From: an uncultured Aquimarina sp.
GTDB lineage: Bacteria; Bacteroidota; Bacteroidia; Flavobacteriales; Flavobacteriaceae
Assembly (NCBI GenBank): GCA_947496355.1
Contig: CANMCO010000007.1
Location: 62,001 to 126,000 of the forward strand
Length of the DNA stretch: 64,000 bases
Direction: 5' to 3'
The position numbers were made by a program, and so were the translations under genes. The notes under the pieces are model-generated. The model did no database searches. It had not been told where the DNA came from and was given only the letters and a program-made list of their open reading frames with translations. Positions 8,695-14,248 of this stretch are shown here, piece after piece; position 1 is the stretch's first letter; the number at the start of each line of letters is the position of its first letter.

Positions 8695-9522
8695 GTGGAA
8701 ACCCTAAAAAGTATATTTAGATTTTATATCAATGGTAGTATTCATGTTGCCCTAGCGATTTGCGCATTGGTGAATATTACATTCATGAAATTTGAAATAA
8801 CAGGGGGGAATACGTTTCTTTTTTTTATTTTTTTAAGCTCTATTACGGCTTATAATTTTGTGAAATATTCGAAGACTTCTAAATTATATCATAGACGATT
8901 AACCAGGTCAATGAAGGGAATTCGTTTGTTGACTGTACTTTCTTGTACCCTTTTTGTGTATGTTGCTTTTCAGGTATCTATAAAGACACTATTATATATG
9001 ATCCCCTTTATAGCACTTACTATATTATATGCTGTACCAATTTTTCCAAATAGCAAAAACCTTAGAAGTGTTGCCGGAGTAAAGATTTTTATTATAGGAG
9101 TAGTTTGGGCGGGGATAACTGTGTTTGTGCCATTAATCTACGCAGAAGGAATTTTGAATTTTGATTTTTTAATTGAACTAACACAGCGATTTTTGTTTAT
9201 TGTTGTTATCATGCTACCCTTCGAGATAAGAGATCTTGAATATGATGCCGCTACGTTGGAAACGGTGCCGCAAAAAATTGGAGTGACAAGAACAAAAGTT
9301 TTTGGAAGTGTTTTATTGGTAATATTTTTATTATTGACAGCAATAAAAGATAATATCACATCAATAGAGATTTTGAGCACAATTCTGGTTACTACAATTA
9401 GCCTTTTATTTTTATGGGGTACAGAGCGAAAACAATCAGAATACTATTGCTCTTTTTGGGTAGAAAGCGTTCCTTTAATGTGGTTAATAATCTTGATTCT
9501 GTTACAGAACCTATTTAGTTAA
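8695..9522 (+). CDS. UbiA-like polytopic membrane protein
   Basis: This is an integral membrane protein of 275 residues with about seven to eight hydrophobic segments. The stretch LPFEIRDLEYDAATLETVPQKIG near residue 175 matches the second Asp-rich motif of UbiA prenyltransferases (DIRDIEGD...). The first motif (NDxxD) is degenerate: only TAYNFVKYSKT is seen near residue 50. It is therefore a UbiA-superfamily member whose prenyl-diphosphate binding is uncertain. Translation starts at GTG 8695, four bases after a TAAATTTG promoter box (8683-8690), so the message may be leaderless. The 3' end overlaps the convergent 84-residue gene by 12 bp. Confidence 0.65.
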   Translation: METLKSIFRFYINGSIHVALAICALVNITFMKFEITGGNTFLFFIFLSSITAYNFVKYSKTSKLYHRRLTRSMKGIRLLTVLSCTLFVYVAFQVSIKTLLYMIPFIALTILYAVPIFPNSKNLRSVAGVKIFIIGVVWAGITVFVPLIYAEGILNFDFLIELTQRFLFIVVIMLPFEIRDLEYDAATLETVPQKIGVTRTKVFGSVLLVIFLLLTAIKDNITSIEILSTILVTTISLLFLWGTERKQSEYYCSFWVESVPLMWLIILILLQNLFS

Positions 9523-9765
9523 CTCTTCTTGTAATCGTTGTTTCATTACTTGTTTCTCAGAAGAACTAAAGCTCTGGATATTAGATTTTTTTAGGGTCTT
9601 TGTGAGCTTTGTGTTTCTTTTGGAATAAGCACGAGTGACTTTACAGTATATTAGTCGAATATTTAGTTTTATTATTTCCAAAACTGAAGCTTCTCCATAC
9701 TGGTTTTTATCACAGATATGTTTTGCTTGTTCGCAGGATACAAATAACTTATTAGTAGTTTTCAT
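9511..9765 (-). CDS. small anti-sigma-like protein with degenerate zinc site
   Basis: This 84-residue soluble protein is clearly paralogous to the next gene upstream (9818-10081). The two share the frame FVSCxxAxHxCDKNQYxEA and a central NI(R/H)LIYCK element. In this copy the zinc motif Hx3CxxC has become Arg37-x3-Cys41-x2-Thr44, so two of three ligands are missing; Cys11, His16 and Cys18 remain. It follows the sigma factor and the intact paralogue on the same strand, as the third gene of the unit. It may be a decoy or a partner that no longer senses zinc or redox state. This is inference; the family has no recognised name here. Its last 12 bp overlap the UbiA-like gene on the opposite strand. 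Confidence 0.7.
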   Translation of the reverse strand: MKTTNKLFVSCEQAKHICDKNQYGEASVLEIIKLNIRLIYCKVTRAYSKRNTKLTKTLKKSNIQSFSSSEKQVMKQRLQEELTK

Positions 9766-9817
9766 TACAAATTTTGGTAATTTCTTTTTATTGGGGTAAT
9801 TCTTTTAATTATTCTTA

Positions 9818-10081
9818 TTACTCGTTCATTTTTTGTTTTAATCGCTCTTTCATTGCATCCTTTTCGTATTGATTAATATTGATAACTTTTGGGTCTTTAA
9901 TCAATTTGGTCAACTTGTTATTCTTTGTAGAATATTTTCTACATGCTTTACAATATATAAGATGTATGTTAAGCTTTACTTTTTCCCAAAAAGTAGCTTC
10001 TTTATACTGATTCTTATCACAAAAGTGATTAGCTTCAGAACAACTTACAAATATTCCATTTTTATTTTTTTCCTTACTCAT
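9818..10081 (-). CDS. small zinc-binding anti-sigma-like protein
   Basis: This 87-residue protein has a zinc-binding anti-sigma (ZAS/zf-HC2-like) signature, His40-x3-Cys44-x2-Cys47 (HLIYCKAC), preceded by Cys14, His19 and Cys21. The charged C-terminus (YEKDAMKERLKQKM) is probably helical. No membrane segment is present, so it would act in the cytoplasm. It starts 7 bp after the sigma-factor stop, the normal arrangement for an ECF sigma factor and its cognate anti-sigma factor. It probably binds that sigma factor and releases it on thiol oxidation or metal loss. The pairing is inferred from context. Confidence 0.75.
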   Translation of the reverse strand: MSKEKNKNGIFVSCSEANHFCDKNQYKEATFWEKVKLNIHLIYCKACRKYSTKNNKLTKLIKDPKVININQYEKDAMKERLKQKMNE

Positions 10082-10088
10082 TTCTTTC

Positions 10089-10643
10089 TTAAAACCAATT
10101 TTTTTCTAGGCATTCGGCCATTGCTGTACGTGCCCTGTGTATGATGACCCATAGATTAGACGCAGTAATATCAAATTCATTACAGATGGCCTCTGTATCA
10201 AAACCTTGTATTGTTTTCATTTTAAAAATAGTGGCTTGCTTTTCGGGTAATTTGCCCATGCAATTATGTATTGCCAGACCAAGCTCTTCATTTTCAATAT
10301 CACCTTCGGCATTTTTATCAAAAGGATCCGCTACTCGTTCTTCTAACCAATCTCCTTCGGTTTCAGAATCGGTTGAATAATTTATTCTAACTTCAGCTTT
10401 ACCTTTATTACTATTGATTTTACGATAGTGATCAATGATTTTTCTTTTCAAGATAGAGATCAACCAAGTCCGTTCACTTGCTTCACCTTTAAAATTTTTC
10501 ATTGATTTCAGACCAGCAAAGAATGTTTCTTGCACAAGATCCTGAGCAATTTCTTTATCATCAACTCTTACAATAGTGTAGTTAAAAAGGTAATCACTGT
10601 ATTTATCCACCCATGTGTTGGGGTCTATGGTGTTTGTTGACAT
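10089..10643 (-). CDS. ECF-type RNA polymerase sigma factor
   Basis: This sigma-70 family protein of 184 residues has only regions 2 and 4. Region 2 contains EIAQDLVQETFFAGLKSM and ERTWLISILKRKIIDHYRK. Region 4 contains LPEKQATIFKMKTIQGFDTEAICNEF and the recognition helix ITASNLWVIIHRARTAM. I choose the ATG at 10643 (MSTNTIDPNTWVDKY). The in-frame ATG at 10709 adds a non-family hydrophobic leader, and a TATTTTTG promoter box (10668-10675) lies inside that extension. Two small anti-sigma-like genes follow on the same strand. The neighbouring SRPBCC, epimerase and methyltransferase genes resemble lipid and photo-oxidative stress regulons of other bacteria, which suggests a stress role. Confidence 0.9.
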   Translation of the reverse strand: MSTNTIDPNTWVDKYSDYLFNYTIVRVDDKEIAQDLVQETFFAGLKSMKNFKGEASERTWLISILKRKIIDHYRKINSNKGKAEVRINYSTDSETEGDWLEERVADPFDKNAEGDIENEELGLAIHNCMGKLPEKQATIFKMKTIQGFDTEAICNEFDITASNLWVIIHRARTAMAECLEKNWF

Positions 10644-10667
10644 TGTTATATCTATTGTTGCGTTCAC

Positions 10668-10675
10668 CAAAAATA
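10668..10675 (-). promoter_or_regulatory. -7 box of the sigma-factor operon
   Basis: The minus strand reads TATTTTTG, matching TAnnTTTG, 24 bases before the chosen ATG (10643). It supports the shorter start of the sigma factor. Confidence 0.5.
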
Positions 10676-10762
10676 GGATAAAAAGTTGAAACTGAATATG
10701 CTTTAACAATCTTAAAATAAGTAGGGTTAATTATAGATTCCTTACAAAAGATTTTTTATTTG

Positions 10763-11227
10763 CTATACTTCATGATTTTTGGTTTCTAAATGAAGCTTTA
10801 TTGCTAGATTTCTTGAAGTAAGAAAATGTGTAAGGTGCCTTTTTAGGATTGTAATATTGAATAAGGCACCAAAGATCGAGTAAGGGGGTTCATATTCAAG
10901 AATATCAATCATTTCTGTTCCAGAAGTGGTTTTATGAAAAATGTGCTGATGTTTGAATGATGTAAAATGACCGGTAATCATTTCGTCTGTAAATTTATTG
11001 GGATACTCAAAACATGTAATCTTACTTTGATGTGTTAGATATATTCCAAAATGTTTTCCTCGCCATTTTACAGTTTCTCCTAATCCTATTAACCTAGAGG
11101 TAGTTCCTGAAATAGCTTTTTCGTTAGTTTTTTTGGCAGAATACATGTGGAAATCAATATCTCTAGATAAGTCAAATACTTCTATTACCGGAGCATTTAT
11201 TTTGGTTTTGATGTAGATAGTAGTCAT
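10763..11227 (-). CDS. SRPBCC family protein
   Basis: This 154-residue protein has the START/polyketide-cyclase-like fold. It begins with IYIKTKINAPVIEVFDLSRDIDFH and has the central GLGETVKWRGKHFGIYLTHQSKI, which is typical of the subgroup often annotated as 'cell division inhibitor-like' and found beside TIGR01777 epimerases. It probably binds a hydrophobic ligand; no enzymatic residues can be assigned. It is the last gene of a four-gene unit and starts 6 bp after the epimerase stop. The family recurs with TIGR01777 and lipid methyltransferases in light- and singlet-oxygen-response clusters. Confidence 0.8.
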   Translation of the reverse strand: MTTIYIKTKINAPVIEVFDLSRDIDFHMYSAKKTNEKAISGTTSRLIGLGETVKWRGKHFGIYLTHQSKITCFEYPNKFTDEMITGHFTSFKHQHIFHKTTSGTEMIDILEYEPPYSIFGALFNITILKRHLTHFLTSRNLAIKLHLETKNHEV

Positions 11228-11233
11228 AAAGAA

Positions 11234-12145
11234 TTAATTAGTAAGATCGTATAAGGCATTTTTTAAATTAGGATATTTAAAAACAAAACCATGATCTTGA
11301 AGTTTTTTAGGAACTACATTTCGACTTTTAAGTATTAATTCAGTTTCAGTTCTAATGATACGAGCTCCAAATGCTAACATGGGTTTTGATAATGATACTC
11401 CAAAAGGAATTTTTATGAGTTTTCTAAGAGTTTTCATAAACATCTGATTTGTTGTAGGCTTTGGTGATACGATATTAATGACACCTGCGATTTTTTGATT
11501 ATTAATAATGAATTCTAAACTCCGGGCAAAATCTATTTCATGAATCCAACTTAGTTTTTGATTTCCAGGGCCTTGTTTTCCTCCAAATCCAATTTTGGTT
11601 AAGTTTAATATTGGTTGTAAAGCACCTCCATTTTTACCTAAAACGATAGAAGTTCTTAATGCAACCTTTCTGGTTTTTGGCGTTTGCTGTTCAAAAAATA
11701 TTTTTTCCCATGATGTTGCAACATGAACAGAAAAACCAGTGCCTATCTCACCACTTATTTCATCCATTTCTTTATCTAACGAGTGGCGGTAGATAGTTGC
11801 TGTAGAGGAGTTAAGCCAGGTCTTAGGAGGATTTCGGCACTCTTTAATTGCTTTTCCTAAAATTGCTGTAGATGCTACTCTAGAATTTAATATTAAGTCT
11901 TTGTTCTTTTTGTTATACCTGCAATCTACTGATTTGCCTGTCATATTAATAAGAACATCTGCATTGTCTAATTCATTTTTCCAATTTCCAATAGTTTTAG
12001 CATCCCAATTAACAAACTTAATATTGTTTTCTATTCTACTTTTTCCGCGAGTTAGAATGATTATGGTTTCTGACTTAGATTTAAGGTATTCTATAAGTGT
12101 TTTTCCTAAGAAACCGGTTCCAGCTGCTATGATTACTTTTTTCAT
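11234..12145 (-). CDS. TIGR01777 family NAD(P)-binding epimerase-like protein
   Basis: This 303-residue extended-SDR protein belongs to the YfcH/SDR39U1 type. The Rossmann motif is IAAGTGFLGKTLIEYL (residues 5-20). ADVLINMTGKSVDCRY, LRTSIVLGKNGGAL and the conserved WIHEIDF follow. The C-terminal about 50 residues (VSLSKPMLAFGARIIRTETELILKS) are the DUF1731 tail of the family. The reaction of this family is not established. The gene sits 8 bp after the methyltransferase and 6 bp before the SRPBCC gene, so all are surely cotranscribed. Confidence 0.85.
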   Translation of the reverse strand: MKKVIIAAGTGFLGKTLIEYLKSKSETIIILTRGKSRIENNIKFVNWDAKTIGNWKNELDNADVLINMTGKSVDCRYNKKNKDLILNSRVASTAILGKAIKECRNPPKTWLNSSTATIYRHSLDKEMDEISGEIGTGFSVHVATSWEKIFFEQQTPKTRKVALRTSIVLGKNGGALQPILNLTKIGFGGKQGPGNQKLSWIHEIDFARSLEFIINNQKIAGVINIVSPKPTTNQMFMKTLRKLIKIPFGVSLSKPMLAFGARIIRTETELILKSRNVVPKKLQDHGFVFKYPNLKNALYDLTN

Positions 12146-12153
12146 TTGTTTAT

Positions 12154-13035
12154 TTATTTTTCGGCTGTTATTAAATAGTATCCAAAGCTGTTCAAGTGCA
12201 ACCCAGAAAGTAAAGCGAATAATGATCCTTTTAAGTTTTTCCAGCTTTGTGGTTTCAAGGATTCTTTTTTAATTAGCTTTTTTATGATAAATCCGGTAAT
12301 TGCAAAAGGCACATGCAAAACCGAAGGTGCAACTCTAAAGGATACATCCTCTATTTTTATATTTCTATATCCAATTTGTTCCAAATCATTTTTGACGTTT
12401 TGAATACTTCCTAGACCTTCCAGACTCCACCCTTTGCAAAGTTGTTCGTAGCAATATGTACTGCCCAGGCATAACTCTTCTTCGTTCCTTTTTAGAAATG
12501 CATCTGCAATTACTAATCTTGAGTTTGGTTTCAATATTCTATATGTTTCTTTTAATGTTTCTTTACTATGGCCAGAGTGGCAAAAACTTTCGATAGCATA
12601 AGCACCATTTACACTATTAGTTTTGAATGAAGTATTATTGTAATTTTCTTCTAGAATTAATCCATTCATATTTTTCAATCTTTTATTTCCTTCTTTGACC
12701 TGAAAACAAGAAAGGGTAACTCCAATAATGTTAAGCAAAGGATACTTTCTTAAACCGTATTTCATTGCACCGCCAATACCGCAACCTAGATCAGCAACCA
12801 ACGAGTTCTGTTTGGGAACGTTTAATCGATTAAATACCTGTTGATTCATCTCATTAAGCATAGAATCTCTCTTAAATAAATTAGTTTTAAAGGGAATATA
12901 GTATCCAAAATGCATGTTGAAATCTCTACTCCAGAATTCATAATCTTCAGAAGCCTCGTCATAAAACTGGATTATTTTTTCTTTTGTACTTGATCTTTTA
13001 AGTCTTAGTTTGTGAAGTATTGTAAATGTACTCAT
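12154..13035 (-). CDS. SAM-dependent methyltransferase (tocopherol/sterol/CFA-like)
   Basis: This 293-residue class I methyltransferase has motif I VADLGCGIGGA (80-90), followed by NIIGVTLSCFQVKEGNKRL and IESFCHSGH. The N-terminal FYDEASEDYEFWSRDFNMHF resembles gamma-tocopherol, sterol-C24 and cyclopropane-type methyltransferases, which act on lipids. The C-terminal third is basic and partly hydrophobic (LHVPFAITGFIIKKLIKK), which suits membrane association. A lipid or isoprenoid substrate is likely but not proven. It lies 16 bp downstream of the small membrane-protein gene and upstream of the epimerase and SRPBCC genes in one operon controlled by the GbsR-type site at 13511-13528. Confidence 0.8.
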   Translation of the reverse strand: MSTFTILHKLRLKRSSTKEKIIQFYDEASEDYEFWSRDFNMHFGYYIPFKTNLFKRDSMLNEMNQQVFNRLNVPKQNSLVADLGCGIGGAMKYGLRKYPLLNIIGVTLSCFQVKEGNKRLKNMNGLILEENYNNTSFKTNSVNGAYAIESFCHSGHSKETLKETYRILKPNSRLVIADAFLKRNEEELCLGSTYCYEQLCKGWSLEGLGSIQNVKNDLEQIGYRNIKIEDVSFRVAPSVLHVPFAITGFIIKKLIKKESLKPQSWKNLKGSLFALLSGLHLNSFGYYLITAEK

Positions 13036-13051
13036 GAGGTTATATTTTTAG

Positions 13052-13492
13052 TTAAAGATTAAAAAAACCAATACAGTTATAGATGAATAATAATGTATAG
13101 ACAGAAGCGAAGAGTATAAATAGACAATTCATGAAGTAACTTCCGATTTTAAATATTCTTTTTTTAGGAATTTCATACATTGGATAATACGCTATTTGTG
13201 TTAATACTTTACCAACCCAGTACGCTGCGATTAACCCGGTAAATGCAATTGCCAATTCAGATTGTTCTTTAAGATTAGCGGTAAATAGAATTGCAATAAG
13301 TCCAAATGAAAAATTTAAACCTTGGATGTATCTTCCATAAGTTTTTGCAATTTCTTGATTAAGAGGTTTTAGTTGTTTTACATCATTGTACCAGTCAAAT
13401 ACTTTATGTCTAATATATGGGTATATTAATGCAGTAAATATTTGACCTACTCCACCTATAATTATTAACCAATTTGGAATGTAGAATTTCAT
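13052..13492 (-). CDS. four-helix membrane protein of unknown function
   Basis: This 146-residue protein has four predicted membrane segments (about 8-28, 55-72, 78-97 and 118-140) separated by short charged loops such as KVFDWYNDVKQLKPLNQEIAKTYGRY. I do not recognise the family. It is the first gene of the operon with the methyltransferase, epimerase and SRPBCC genes. Its upstream region holds an inverted repeat shared with the gbsR gene, which makes it the probable entry point for GbsR control. Confidence 0.7.
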   Translation of the reverse strand: MKFYIPNWLIIIGGVGQIFTALIYPYIRHKVFDWYNDVKQLKPLNQEIAKTYGRYIQGLNFSFGLIAILFTANLKEQSELAIAFTGLIAAYWVGKVLTQIAYYPMYEIPKKRIFKIGSYFMNCLFILFASVYTLLFIYNCIGFFNL

Positions 13493-13510
13493 ATTTCTAG
13501 TATTTTAAAG

Positions 13511-13528
13511 TTTCAGAAAAAATTGAAA
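13511..13528. promoter_or_regulatory. GbsR/MarR-type operator upstream of the membrane-protein operon
   Basis: TTTCA-N8-TGAAA occurs 18 bp upstream of the start at 13492. The same arms with the same 8-bp spacing occur at 14118-14135 in front of the gbsR gene, and one side continues the match (CTTTCAAT). It is the probable binding site of the adjacent regulator. Confidence 0.65.
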
Positions 13529-13544
13529 GCATTATTGAAAATAA

Positions 13545-13565
13545 AAAGGAGTAAATAGCTCCTTT
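13545..13565 (-). terminator. intrinsic terminator of the GbsR/MarR gene
   Basis: A 7-bp stem pairs AAAGGAG (13545-13551) with CTCCTTT (13559-13565) around a 7-nt loop, followed on the minus strand by TTATTTTC. It separates the regulator gene from the downstream operon. Confidence 0.65.
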
Positions 13566-13586
13566 CTAGATTTAATAGTACGTTTA

Positions 13587-14090
13587 TTATTTAATTAGTT
13601 TTACCAATGCCTTCGCGATCCAGTTTTGATCCTGACCAATAACTTTGTTCATCATAATATCCAGGGTGTCGGCCATTTCATGTAATGCCTTGGTTTGTTT
13701 TATTAATTCTTTGGTTTTAGCTGTTCCGTCTTCTTTAATGTTAGAAACATCATTCAGAATTTTTATTGTAGGTTGTAATTCCCGTCTACTTCTTTCTTTG
13801 GCAATCTGTCGTGCGAGCTCCTGTACATCTTTTTCAGAGGTAAAGTATTCTTTTCTCTCCCCCATTTTATTCTCTTTAAAAACGATACCCCAATCCATTA
13901 ACTGACGTAAATTCATGCTGGTATTTCCTCTTGATATTTGTAATTCTTCCATGATATCTTCCATAGAGAGCGGTTCTGGCGATATAATTAGTAACGCATG
14001 TATCTGCGCCATTGCTTTGTTAATACCCCATAATGTACCTAAGGCTCCCCAGGTGGAAATAAACTTATTTTTTGCTTCATCGTAATTCAT
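13587..14090 (-). CDS. GbsR/MarR family transcriptional regulator
   Basis: This winged-helix regulator has 167 residues from the ATG at 14090 (MNYDEAKNKFISTWGALGTLW). The in-frame ATG at 14123 is rejected because a TATATTTG box (14095-14102) lies between them. The DNA-binding region contains LSMEDIMEELQISRGNTSMNLRQL, characteristic of GbsR-like proteins of Bacteroidota. The C-terminal helix is for dimerisation. An inverted repeat at 14115-14138 lies over its own promoter and another precedes the downstream operon, suggesting autorepression and control of the lipid-modification-like genes. Confidence 0.9.
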   Translation of the reverse strand: MNYDEAKNKFISTWGALGTLWGINKAMAQIHALLIISPEPLSMEDIMEELQISRGNTSMNLRQLMDWGIVFKENKMGERKEYFTSEKDVQELARQIAKERSRRELQPTIKILNDVSNIKEDGTAKTKELIKQTKALHEMADTLDIMMNKVIGQDQNWIAKALVKLIK

Positions 14091-14094
14091 AGTG

Positions 14095-14102
14095 CAAATA
14101 TA
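14095..14102 (-). promoter_or_regulatory. promoter of gbsR
   Basis: The minus strand reads TATATTTG, with a TTG 18 bp upstream (within TTTATTG), a near-consensus Bacteroidota promoter. The box ends four bases before the ATG, so the message may be leaderless. Confidence 0.6.
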
Positions 14103-14114
14103 TAAAATTTTTCG

Positions 14115-14138
14115 AACTTTCAATAAAAAATGAAAGTT
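14115..14138. promoter_or_regulatory. GbsR/MarR-type operator upstream of gbsR
   Basis: AACTTTCA (14115-14122) and TGAAAGTT (14131-14138) form a perfect 8-bp inverted repeat with an 8-bp A-rich spacer. It overlaps the -33 region of the gbsR promoter. It shares the TTTCA-N8-TGAAA core with 13511-13528. Confidence 0.7.
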
Positions 14139-14248
14139 AAATGTTTTTAGACCAAAATATGTTAATACAGTTATTATTTTGTGGGCGAGCCATTTTTGTT
14201 AAAGTTTGATTTTATGTAAGTTATACACTCACACAAACTCATATAAAA

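Noticed and set aside
9869..10144. 91-codon plus-strand ORF
   Set aside because: It is antisense to the anti-sigma-like gene; the hydrophobic composition comes from the complement of Lys/Asn-rich codons.
10644..10709. 22-residue N-terminal extension of the sigma factor
   Set aside because: It contains the TATTTTTG promoter box and has no similarity to sigma region 2; the ATG at 10643 fits the family.
11901..12272. 123-codon plus-strand ORF
   Set aside because: It lies entirely antisense to the epimerase and methyltransferase genes, which have clear family motifs.
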